Assembly: GCF_000737325.1 (NCBI RefSeq)
Contig: NZ_CP011125.1
Coordinates: 7,936,001-8,000,000 of the forward strand
DNA from: Sandaracinus amylolyticus
GTDB taxonomy: Bacteria > Myxococcota_A > Polyangia > Polyangiales > Sandaracinaceae
Direction of reading: 5' to 3'
Length of the DNA stretch: 64,000 nucleotides
In this document: positions 25,534 through 33,057 of the stretch, one piece after another
Numbering within the stretch: the first letter of the stretch is position 1
How the letters are laid out: every line of letters starts with the position of its first letter
Made by a program: the position numbers and the translations under genes
Notes under the pieces: model-generated
Seen by the model: the letters and a program-made list of their open reading frames with translations, nothing else
Told to the model about the DNA's origin: nothing
Databases searched by the model: none

Positions 25534-26835
25534 TCAGCGTCCGTACACGAGCGCGAAGCGCGGGAACGCCTCGCGACGATTCGGCGGATTGCCGCACAGG
25601 CGCGCCCCGCCCGCGGTGTTCCCGAACGTCGAGCACCCCGCCTGCCCGGCCACGCTCGCGCCGATGCCCGCCCATCCCGAGGCCTGGCTGCAGTCGCTCT
25701 GGCTCGAGGCCACGATCCCGATGCGCACCCGCACGCGCGGATCGCCGTCCGGCGCCTGCGCGGGGATGCCCACTCGGGTGCACGCCTCGCCCTGCACCGC
25801 GGTCGTCCCCACGAGCGACGTCCACTCCGCGAGCGTCCCCCCGACCTCGACCGGCACGTCGTCGCGCACCGCGGACACGAGCGTCACCGGCAGCCCTTCG
25901 CCGAGCAGCGGGAACACCTGATCGCGCGACGTCGCGCCCTCGCGCATCACGACGCGCAGCTCGCGCACCGGGAGCGACCAGTACGACGGGAGCATCGCGT
26001 CCTCGACCGCGCCCGGCATCTCGGTCCCGAAGGGCGCGGCCGTCGAGGTGACCCACTCGTCGTTCGTGAACGCCATGCGCGGCGAGCCGCCATCGACCTT
26101 GAGCAGGAGCGTCCACCCGTCGAGGCACCACGTCCAGAACGGCGGGCTCGCGCCGGCGCCGTCGGGATCGATCTGCTGGCGGCCGTCGAGGCCCTCGCAC
26201 GATCGCGGCGACGTCCCGCCGTCCGACGGCTCCACCGTGCCGGCGTCGCCCGCGTCGACGACCTCCACCTGCGCGTCCTCGCCGCCGCCGGCATCGTGCT
26301 CGCCCGCGTCGCGCACGCCCGCGTCGCGCACGCCCGCATCGCGGAGCTCGTCACCCGGCCCGTATCCGTCGAAGATCTCGGGCGCGACCTCGTCGCCGCG
26401 GCAGTCGCCCGCGACGCACGTCAGCCCGGCCGTCGTGCACGTTCGCGCCTCGCACGCGCGCTCGAGGTGGACCACCACGCGAGCCGTGCTCCCCGCGACG
26501 AACGAGGTCCGCACGGTGCGCACCACGATGGCCGCGCCACGCTCGTCGCGTCCCTCGAGCTGCAGCGCGATCGGCCGGCTCGCGTCTCCGTCGCGCGGTG
26601 CGATCACGAACGAGAGCGGCATCTCGTGGCGCTCCGTGCCGCTCAGCGCGAACTCGGCGCTGCACGCGTCGCAGCCCGCCTCCGGGCCGACCTGTGCGTG
26701 CACCGCGGCGAGCTCCCCGGGGACCTCGAAGTCCGTCGTGACCACCACCAGGAGGCGCGTCGGGTCGCTCGTCTCACCGCACCCCACGCACATCGCCGCG
26801 AGCATCACGAGCCCGCATCCCCGAGCCCAAGCCAT
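25534..26835 (-). CDS. Lipoprotein with a fibrinogen-like C-terminal domain
   Basis: A 433-residue lipoprotein from the ATG at 26835, with signal MAWARGCG...MCVGC. The first 150 residues are beta-rich with paired cysteines (GCDACS, CEARTCTTAGLTC). Residues 175-225 are an Asp/Ala/Gly linker containing a short tandem repeat (RDAGV, RDAGV, RDAGE, HDAGG). The C-terminal 200 residues resemble bacterial fibrinogen-related domains (WCLDGWTLLLKVDGG, then FTNDEWV), which bind sugars or acetylated groups in animals. Surface adhesion is a guess. The upstream part of the open frame to 26952 is rejected because it lacks a signal peptide. Confidence 0.75.
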   Translation of the reverse strand: MAWARGCGLVMLAAMCVGCGETSDPTRLLVVVTTDFEVPGELAAVHAQVGPEAGCDACSAEFALSGTERHEMPLSFVIAPRDGDASRPIALQLEGRDERGAAIVVRTVRTSFVAGSTARVVVHLERACEARTCTTAGLTCVAGDCRGDEVAPEIFDGYGPGDELRDAGVRDAGVRDAGEHDAGGGEDAQVEVVDAGDAGTVEPSDGGTSPRSCEGLDGRQQIDPDGAGASPPFWTWCLDGWTLLLKVDGGSPRMAFTNDEWVTSTAAPFGTEMPGAVEDAMLPSYWSLPVRELRVVMREGATSRDQVFPLLGEGLPVTLVSAVRDDVPVEVGGTLAEWTSLVGTTAVQGEACTRVGIPAQAPDGDPRVRVRIGIVASSQSDCSQASGWAGIGASVAGQAGCSTFGNTAGGARLCGNPPNRREAFPRFALVYGR

Positions 26836-26947
26836 TCCCGGCGAGTGTAGTCGAGCCGCGGGCGGTCGCCCGGAGCGACGGCCGAGGCGGACGATTGCAC
26901 CATTCACTGGCGTCCAGCGCGGGAGAGCCCTGGGAAGCCCTTGCACG

Positions 26948-26965
26948 ATCAACTACAGTTGGTCA
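26948..26965. promoter_or_regulatory. Short dyad before the gene at 26980
   Basis: The 18-bp segment contains CAACT-AC-AGTTG, extended by GA and TC on each side after one unpaired base. It ends about 14 bases before the start codon, next to the GGGGGA ribosome binding site. A repressor bound here could block translation or transcription. The regulator is unknown. Confidence 0.3.
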
Positions 26966-26979
26966 GGGGGAACACTCGA

Positions 26980-27951
26980 ATGCCGCCGGCACGTGCTTCG
27001 CTCGAAGGCCCGTTCTCACGTTCGTTGCGCGAGGCGCTCGAGAGCGTTGCTTCGGAGCCGATGGTCCCGCGTCTGATCGCGATGGCGCTGTCCGCCGCGG
27101 GGCGCGGCGCGGTGCCCGAGGACGCGGCGCCGTTCGCGGCATTCGTCGAAGGCGCGCTGCGCACGGTCGTCGTGCAGACGCTCGGGCATCCCTCGTACGA
27201 AGTCGTCTCGGAGCGCCTCTCGCACGTGCTCGCGATGGCGACGAGCCAGGTGCGCGCGAGAGAAACGCACGACCACGCGGTCGACGAGCGCGAGGAGGAC
27301 AGCCGCGTGCGCCTCGCCGCGCTCCCCGAGGCGGGCCGGCCCGGCGCGGTCGTCGAGATCGAGGATCCCGAGCTCCCGCCGCCCTCCGACGAGATCCTCA
27401 TCCCGCCCGCGCCGCGCGTGCCGCGTCAGGCGCAGACGCTCGGGCGCATCCAGGCTTCGCGCGGATCGTCGCGCGGCGCGATCGAAGAGGACGCGCGCCG
27501 CTACGTGCCTCCTCCGACGCCCCCTCCCGTCCTCGCGGAGCCCGAGATCCCGCCGCCCGCGCCGGCGCAGCGCACCGTCGACACCGTTCGCCCGCCCCGG
27601 ACCGCGCCGTCGCGCGTGCTGGTCGCGACGCTCGATCCGCTGTTGATCGGTGAGACCGAGGGGCGCCTCTCGGGCCGCAGCGACGTGCTCGCGGTCGGCA
27701 CGACGGCGGAGCTCCTCGCGCACACGAGCGCGCCGGGTCGGATCGCGATCGTGATCGACACCGCGCTGCCCTCGATCGACGTGCCGACGTTCGCCGCGCT
27801 CGCGCCGTCGTTCCCGCTCGGCACCGTGGTCGTGCTGTGGGGCATGAGCGAGCGTCAGAAGCAGCGGCTCGTCGCGATGTTCCCGATCGCCGCGAGCTGG
27901 ATCGCGAGCGGCGTCGCGGCGTCTCCGGCCGACGTGCTCGTGCGCGAGTGA
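26980..27951 (+). CDS. Cytoplasmic protein with receiver-like C-terminal domain
   Basis: A 323-residue protein from the ATG at 26980 (ribosome binding site GGGGGAA). Residues 1-110 are a helical domain. Residues 110-215 are an acidic, then proline-rich linker (IPPAPRVPRQ, PPPTPPPVLAEP). Residues 218-320 have the alternating strand/helix pattern of a response-regulator receiver (SRVLVATLDPLLIGE, then AIVIDTALPSIDV, then VVVLWGMSE). The usual paired acidic residues and the Lys are not evident, so it is at best a pseudo-receiver. Its partner is not identifiable. It is convergent with the PEGA/TPR gene (7-base gap). Confidence 0.65.
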   Translation: MPPARASLEGPFSRSLREALESVASEPMVPRLIAMALSAAGRGAVPEDAAPFAAFVEGALRTVVVQTLGHPSYEVVSERLSHVLAMATSQVRARETHDHAVDEREEDSRVRLAALPEAGRPGAVVEIEDPELPPPSDEILIPPAPRVPRQAQTLGRIQASRGSSRGAIEEDARRYVPPPTPPPVLAEPEIPPPAPAQRTVDTVRPPRTAPSRVLVATLDPLLIGETEGRLSGRSDVLAVGTTAELLAHTSAPGRIAIVIDTALPSIDVPTFAALAPSFPLGTVVVLWGMSERQKQRLVAMFPIAASWIASGVAASPADVLVRE

Positions 27952-27958
27952 CCGGCGC

Positions 27959-28747
27959 TCAGAACGTCAGCGCGCGCAGGACGACGCCGGTCGAGCCGCG
28001 GTAGTCCTCGCCGCCCTGCGTCGCCGCGACGCCCGCGCCGATCGCGACGCCCGCGCCGATCACGACGACGCCGGTGATCACCCAGAACACCGGGTCCTCG
28101 AGGATGCTCCCGCCGGACGGCGGAGGCGGCGGATCGACGATCTCCGCGCTCTGGTGCGCGACGAGCGTCATCGATCGCGCGCCGTGCTCGCCCGCGAGCA
28201 CCGAGATCGTCAGCGCTCCCTCTTCGTAGCCCTCGGCGTTCGCGCGCACGACGTGGCGCCCGGGATCGAGGCGCAGCGTCCGCGGTGAGCCGGTCTCCTC
28301 GCGGATCGGCTCGCCATCGAGCAGCACGCGCGCGTCAAGCGGCGCGATCTCGAGCGTGATCTCGGCGAGGCTCGCGACCGACTCGCCGCGCAGGCGCACC
28401 GCTTCGTCGCGACGCTCGCTCGGCGGCTGGCCCTCGGTCATCGCGAGGTACTGCTCGAACTCGTCGATCGCCTGGGTGAAGCGGCCGAGGCGATAGAGCG
28501 CGAACGCGACGTTGAACACGGTGTTCGGGCGCTCCGCGATCGCGCGCGAGCGACGGAAGTGCTCGAGCGCGTCGGCCCAGCGATCCTGCTCGCCGAGCTC
28601 GACGCCGCGGCGGAAGAGCGCGAGCGCCTCGGCCTGCGCTGGATCGAGCGGCGCGTCCTGCGCGCGCGCGATCGCCGGGACGATCCCGGGTGGCAGCGCG
28701 AGCGCGAAGGCGAGCGCGGAGACCAGCGCGAGACGCACCCTCACCAC
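27959..28747 (-). CDS. Exported TPR/PEGA-domain protein
   Basis: A 262-residue protein with a signal peptide (residues 1-29, ending ARAQD). Residues 35-105 form TPR-like helical repeats (ALALFRRGVELGEQDRWADALEHF, NVAFALYRLGRFTQAIDEFEQYL). Residues 125-195 are a PEGA-like beta domain (DARVLLDGEPI, then DPGRHVVRANAEGYEEG). A C-terminal membrane span lies at about residues 222-246. Its ATG overlaps the 3' end of the kinase gene by seven bases, so the two are one transcript. This kinase-plus-TPR/PEGA arrangement is common in Myxococcota; the second product may be a sensor or scaffold. Confidence 0.82.
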   Translation of the reverse strand: MVRVRLALVSALAFALALPPGIVPAIARAQDAPLDPAQAEALALFRRGVELGEQDRWADALEHFRRSRAIAERPNTVFNVAFALYRLGRFTQAIDEFEQYLAMTEGQPPSERRDEAVRLRGESVASLAEITLEIAPLDARVLLDGEPIREETGSPRTLRLDPGRHVVRANAEGYEEGALTISVLAGEHGARSMTLVAHQSAEIVDPPPPPSGGSILEDPVFWVITGVVVIGAGVAIGAGVAATQGGEDYRGSTGVVLRALTF

Positions 28748-30135
28748 TCCGTCGCGAGCCCCGAGCCCGAGCGCGCCGCGCCTTCTTCGCGCTCGCGATC
28801 GTCGAACGAGCGCGCGAGGCCGCGGCGACGGCGAGGCGACGGCGCCGGCTCGATGGGCGCGGCGCCGATCTCGACCGGCGCGCTCGGAAGGGCGGCGCGC
28901 GCGCGCGCCTCCTCACGCATGCCGTCGGCCGACGGAGGTGCGCTCGCGGGCTCTACGAGCGTCGCTCCGGTCGTCGCGATCGGCTCGCGCGCGGTCTCGT
29001 CGGGCGCGACCGGCTGAGCCGCGCTCGGGACCACGTCGGCCGGCGTGGCAGCGGGCGTCGGGCTCGCGACGACCGGCTCACCTCCGAGGCCGACCACGCC
29101 GACCCCGATCGCGGCGAGCACCAGCGCCGCGAGCAACGCGACGATCGCCGACGTGCGACGGCGATCTCCGGGCCGCGCGTCGCTCACCACCTCGCTCGCG
29201 CGCTCGGGCACGCTGCGCAGCGGCGCGGTCGGTGTGGGCAGCGTCCCGCTCGCGCGCATCGGCTCGACCTCGCCGCGCGCGGCGCGATCGATCGCCGCGA
29301 GCATCTCGCGCATGTCGGCGTAGCGCTCGGCGCGATCGACGCGCAGCGCGCGCTCGACCACCGACGCGAGCGCGGCGGGCACGTGCGGCGCGCGCTCCGA
29401 GACGGTCACGTGATCGCCGCGCACGATCGCGAGCAGCAGCGACGTCGGCGAGCTCGCGAAGAACGGCAGCACGCCGGTGAGGCAGCGATAGAGCAGCACG
29501 CCCATCGACCACGCGTCCGACGCGGCGCCCACGTCGCTCGCGCCCTCGGCCTGCTCGGGCGACATGTAGAACGGCGTGCCGACGATCAGGCCCGACTGCG
29601 TCGCGTGCCCCCACGCGGCCTCGGTCATCTTCGCCATGCCGAAGTCGAGCAGGATCGGCCGGACGACTCCGTCGCCGCGATCGCCGATCAGCACGTTGTC
29701 CGGCTTGATGTCGCGGTGGACGATCCCGCGCTCGTGCGCGATCGCGAGCGCCTCCATGATCGGCCGCAGCAGCTCGACCGTGCGCTCGGGGGAGAGCGTG
29801 CTCTCGCGATCGAGGATCTCGCCGAGCGAGCTGCCCTCGAGCAGCTCCATCGCGAGGTACACGTCCCCGCCGGGATCGGTGCCCATGTCGAGGATCGTCA
29901 CGACGTTCGGGTGCACGATCGTCGACGCCGTGCGCGCCTCGCGCAGGAAGCGCATCACGAGGCCCTTGTCGCGCGCGTGCTCGGGCTTGAGCAGCTTCAG
30001 CGCGACCGGGCGGCCGGTCCAGGTGTGGCTCGCGCGAAACACGACGGACGTGCCGCCGGAGCCGAGGATCGACTCGAGGCGGTAGCGTCCGGCGAGAAGG
30101 CTCCCGACTCGCTCCTCGGGCGTGAGGATCGGCAT
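28741..30135 (-). CDS. Membrane Ser/Thr protein kinase
   Basis: A 464-residue PknB-type kinase. Residues 18-280 hold the catalytic domain: glycine loop GSGGTSVVF, ATP-binding K47, HRDIKPDN with catalytic D142, DFG at D164, and GTPFYMSPEQ. All key residues are present, so it should be active. A membrane span lies near residues 320-342, followed by an Ala/Pro-rich periplasmic tail of about 120 residues with no recognised domain. It overlaps the downstream TPR/PEGA gene and is probably co-expressed with it. The 198 bases upstream (30136-30333) hold no gene. Confidence 0.9.
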   Translation of the reverse strand: MPILTPEERVGSLLAGRYRLESILGSGGTSVVFRASHTWTGRPVALKLLKPEHARDKGLVMRFLREARTASTIVHPNVVTILDMGTDPGGDVYLAMELLEGSSLGEILDRESTLSPERTVELLRPIMEALAIAHERGIVHRDIKPDNVLIGDRGDGVVRPILLDFGMAKMTEAAWGHATQSGLIVGTPFYMSPEQAEGASDVGAASDAWSMGVLLYRCLTGVLPFFASSPTSLLLAIVRGDHVTVSERAPHVPAALASVVERALRVDRAERYADMREMLAAIDRAARGEVEPMRASGTLPTPTAPLRSVPERASEVVSDARPGDRRRTSAIVALLAALVLAAIGVGVVGLGGEPVVASPTPAATPADVVPSAAQPVAPDETAREPIATTGATLVEPASAPPSADGMREEARARAALPSAPVEIGAAPIEPAPSPRRRRGLARSFDDREREEGAARSGSGLATEW

Positions 30136-30333
30136 GCGCGGCGATCACCTTAGCACGCCTGGTTCCCAGCCTTTCGGCCCGGCGGACACGTTGGAATTCC
30201 GCGGTTTGCCCGGACGAGCGGGGCACTGCGCTTCCGATCAGGGACGTGGCGACGAGGCCGCCATACGAGGCGGCGCGGCAACGAGCCCCATCCCTGGTCG
30301 CGGTACAGCCTCCGTCGGACGCCCTCGAGCGGC

Positions 30334-31245
30334 TCAGCGCCTGCCGCGCACGAGCAGCACCACCGCGCCGACGATCAGCGCCGTCGCGGCGATCACCTCG
30401 AGGCCGACGTGCTCCGCCCCGAGCACCGCGCCGAGCAGCACCGCGAGCGCGGGGTTCACGTACGCGTAGCTCATCGCGAGCGCGGGTCGCGCGTTCTGGA
30501 GCAAGTGCGCGTATGCGCTGAACCCGACGAGCGAGCCGAGCACCACGAGATACACGAACGCGAACGCGGAGCTCCACGAGATCACCTCGGGCGCGTGCTC
30601 GCCCGAGAGCGCACCGACGGCGAGCATCACGACGCCGCCCGCGATCATCTGCGTCGCCGCGCCCGAGGGACCGCGCGCGACCGGGAGCTTGCGCGCCCAG
30701 AGCGAGCCCGCGGCCCATCCGAGCGGCGCGATCAGGAGCAGCGCGGCCGCGATCGGATCGCTCGTCAGATCGCCACCCGCCGAGAGCACGACCACGCCCG
30801 CGAAGCCGAGCGCCATGCCGAGCCACTCGCGGCGCGTCGCGCGCTCGCCGAAGATCGGGCCGAGCACGCCGGCCCAGAGCGGCGTCGTCCCGCAGACCAC
30901 CGCCGCGATGCCCGACGAGATGCTGCGCTCGGCGTGCATCACGAAGCCGTTGCCGACGCCGAAGAGCAGGACGCCGACGGGGACCGCCGCGATCCATTCG
31001 CGCCGTGTCGGCAGTACCACTCCGCGCGCCCGCTGGATCGCGAGGAGCACCGCGCCCGCGATCACGAAGCGCACGCCGCCCGTCGCGAGCGGCGGCAGCT
31101 CGCGCACCATCACGCGGATCGCCAGGTACGTCGAGCTCCAGATCACGTAGACGAGCGCGAGCGCGACGAGGACGTGGCCGGGGAGCGACGAGGCGGGCGA
31201 CGTGGGCGCGGGAGCGGGCGACGCGGCGGCAGCAGGGGTGGTCAC
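30334..31245 (-). CDS. EamA-family (drug/metabolite) transporter
   Basis: About 303 residues from the GTG at 31245; a GTG at 31302 would add a 19-residue tail. Ten hydrophobic segments form two EamA repeats. The first begins VLVALALVYVIWSSTYLAIRVMV and the second contains PLGWAAGSLWARKLP. The size and the motif IWSSTYLAIR are typical of the YedA/RhaT-like group of DMT exporters in the inner membrane. Substrate unknown; the family exports amino acids or metabolites. It lies downstream of the glutathione S-transferase gene on the same strand with about 80 bases between them. Confidence 0.85.
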   Translation of the reverse strand: MTTPAAAASPAPAPTSPASSLPGHVLVALALVYVIWSSTYLAIRVMVRELPPLATGGVRFVIAGAVLLAIQRARGVVLPTRREWIAAVPVGVLLFGVGNGFVMHAERSISSGIAAVVCGTTPLWAGVLGPIFGERATRREWLGMALGFAGVVVLSAGGDLTSDPIAAALLLIAPLGWAAGSLWARKLPVARGPSGAATQMIAGGVVMLAVGALSGEHAPEVISWSSAFAFVYLVVLGSLVGFSAYAHLLQNARPALAMSYAYVNPALAVLLGAVLGAEHVGLEVIAATALIVGAVVLLVRGRR

Positions 31246-31323
31246 GGGGCGAGAACTCTGGTCCGCGGTGGATCGGACCGGGAGGTACCACCCTGGCCGC
31301 ACGGCGTGGACCGCCTTGGTCCA

Positions 31324-32082
31324 TCAGGCAGCGATCGCGACCGCCGGCGCGCGCGTCGCCTCGTCGACGCGATCGAGCCACGCACAGAGGGTCGGGCGCG
31401 CGTCGATGCGCGAGGACTGCCACGGCGTGAGCGGCGTGCGCAGCGCGCGGAGCTGCGCGAACAGCGCGAGATCCGCGACGCTGAGGCGATCGCCGACCCA
31501 CCATCCGCGCTCCGGCGCGCGCGCCTCGAGCTGATCGAGGAGCGCTTCGTAGCGACGCCAGCACTCGTCCTCGCCGGCGCGCCACACGTCGCGCGCGACG
31601 AGCGTCGCGACGACGTTCGCGCGGAGCCGCGCGGGGACGATCGCGCGCACCAACGCGGGCATCTCCGCGAAGTACGCGTCGCGCACGGCAGGCCAATTGC
31701 GCGCGTCGGCCCAGCGCGCGGCGACGAGGAACCCGTTGAGCGCGGTGTCCGCGAGCTCTTCCCAGAGCCACGCCTCGGCGCGCTCGCGCCCGGTCGGCCC
31801 CGCGTCGAGCGAGCGACCGAGCTGCGAGATGCGCGCGACGATGCGCGTCGAGTCCGCGACGGGCTCGTCGCCGACGAGCAGCACCGGCACCTGGCCCGTC
31901 GCGTTGAGCGACTTGAACGCATCGGGACGCGCGCTCGTGCGGCGCTGGTACTGCAGGCCCGCGGCGCGCAGCGCGCGGTGCGCCTTGAGGCAGAACGGCG
32001 AGAAGCTCTCGAGCCCCTCGATGCCCGTGTCGCCGAGCTCGCAGAGCGTGAGGATCGGCTGTGCTCGTCGGGTCGTCGTCAT
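31324..32082 (-). CDS. Glutathione S-transferase family protein
   Basis: A 252-residue protein from the ATG at 32082 (ribosome binding site GGAGAGA). An N-terminal thioredoxin-like half contains SPFCLKAHRALRAAGLQY with an S-P-F-C active-site motif, then VPVLLVGDEPVADSTRIVARI (the cis-proline V-P and the DS glutathione-binding pair). The C-terminal half is all-helical with the capping motif GDRLSVADLALFAQL. It probably conjugates or reduces small electrophiles with glutathione or another thiol. A direct repeat TGTCA-N6-TGTCA, also found before the WYL regulator, lies 49 bases upstream. Confidence 0.88.
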   Translation of the reverse strand: MTTTRRAQPILTLCELGDTGIEGLESFSPFCLKAHRALRAAGLQYQRRTSARPDAFKSLNATGQVPVLLVGDEPVADSTRIVARISQLGRSLDAGPTGRERAEAWLWEELADTALNGFLVAARWADARNWPAVRDAYFAEMPALVRAIVPARLRANVVATLVARDVWRAGEDECWRRYEALLDQLEARAPERGWWVGDRLSVADLALFAQLRALRTPLTPWQSSRIDARPTLCAWLDRVDEATRAPAVAIAA

Positions 32083-32130
32083 CGTCTCTCCTTCGTCGTC
32101 GTGGACGAGGAGGACGGTGGACTGGCGCGC

Positions 32131-32147
32131 TGTCAGGTGTGTGTCAG
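32131..32147 (+). promoter_or_regulatory. TGTCA-N6-TGTCA direct repeat, site 1
   Basis: TGTCAGGTGTGTGTCAG lies in the divergent promoter between the glutathione S-transferase gene and the gene at 32158, ending 11 bases before the latter's GTG. The same pattern, followed by NTTT, lies 13 bases before the WYL regulator start. A shared operator for that regulator is the simplest reading. Confidence 0.5.
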
Positions 32148-32157
32148 TTTTCGCGCG

Positions 32158-32763
32158 GTGAGCGACACGCCCGCGCGTCGATGGCCGAAGGGCCCGTTCC
32201 CCGACAAGTATCGCTGGGAGACGATCGAAGCGCGTCTCGCGGGCGGATGGGACGACCCGCGCCGGCGCACGCTGGTCGACGCGCTCGAGGCGCGCGGATG
32301 GCGCGCGATGGAGGGGCACGACGATCCGTATCTCCGCGTCGTGATCCGCGAGGGCGCGAGCGAGGAGGAGCTCGACGCGCTGCGCGCGCTCGCGCGCGAC
32401 GCGGGGACGTTCGCGTTCCGATGGCGCGCGCACGATCGGCGCGAGGGCATCGGGCTCGTCGCGAGCGGGGATCCGGTCGACGCGGTCGCTGCGGTGGGCG
32501 TCGCAGGACCGCAGCACGGCGTGGGCACCGCCGCGATCGTGCGGTTCCTGGTCTCGCTGCGATCGTTCGCGCGCTACGAGCTCGAAGAGCTCGCGGACGA
32601 TCGCGTCGCGATGCGCATCGAGCCGCGAGACGAGGAGATCGCGCGGATGATCGGCGAGCGCGTCCCGCACGTGTGCCCGCCGCGCGCGCGGCGCGCGCAG
32701 ACCGGCGCGCAGATCGCGGAGGAGATGCGCACGACCGGCCGCTTGGTGCTCGACTACGCGTAA
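32158..32763 (+). CDS. Hypothetical protein, divergent from the glutathione S-transferase
   Basis: A 201-residue protein from the GTG at 32158. Much of it is alpha/beta with a repeated charged pattern (LRVVIREGASEEELDALRALARDAG, FRWRAHDRREGIGLV). A Gly/Val/Ala strand pair sits in the middle (GVAGPQHGVGTAAIVRFLV). No membrane segment or export signal is present. I do not recognise a family. It shares a promoter region, and a probable operator, with the glutathione S-transferase gene, so it may act in the same response. It is followed at once by a tandem array of the dispersed hairpin element. Confidence 0.7.
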   Translation: MSDTPARRWPKGPFPDKYRWETIEARLAGGWDDPRRRTLVDALEARGWRAMEGHDDPYLRVVIREGASEEELDALRALARDAGTFAFRWRAHDRREGIGLVASGDPVDAVAAVGVAGPQHGVGTAAIVRFLVSLRSFARYELEELADDRVAMRIEPRDEEIARMIGERVPHVCPPRARRAQTGAQIAEEMRTTGRLVLDYA

Positions 32764-32770
32764 GCGTTGC

Positions 32771-32990
32771 CGGAGTGCTCGTCCCGCCGGTCCCGGACGG
32801 GAGCGCGCGAAGCGCGCGGACGGGAGGGGCCGGCGGGCGGGCCGATTTTTGGTTCGAGCGCGTCGCGGAGGGCTCGTCGCGGACGGGAGCGCGCGGAGCG
32901 CGCGGACGGGAGGGGCCGGCGGGCGAGCCGATTTTTTGGTTCGGCTCGTCGCGGAGGGCTCGTCGCGGACGGGAGCGCGCGGAGCGCGCC
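32771..32990 (+). repeat. Dispersed hairpin element, copy C, expanded as an 86-bp tandem array
   Basis: Unit 1 is complete: basal stem 32777-32781 with 32838-32842, main 12-bp stem 32783-32794 with 32826-32837, apical GCGCGC-GAA-GCGCGC at 32803-32817, then a T-run. Units 2 and 3 start 86 and 172 bases later (apical hairpins at 32887 and 32973). They have lost the 5' arm of the main stem. Unit 3 is cut off after its hairpin. The array fills most of the gap between the gene ending at 32763 and the next start at 33058; the remaining bases look empty. Confidence 0.75.
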
Positions 32991-33057
32991 GTGCTCCGCG
33001 ATCCGGCAGCTCGACTGGCCACTCAGCCGCGGATTCGTGGGGGATCCCGGGTGCGCG

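Noticed and set aside
32767-33057. N-terminal extension of the gene at 33058 through the hairpin array
   Set aside because: The extension would be encoded by the repeat element, is Arg/Ser-rich, and lacks a ribosome binding site.
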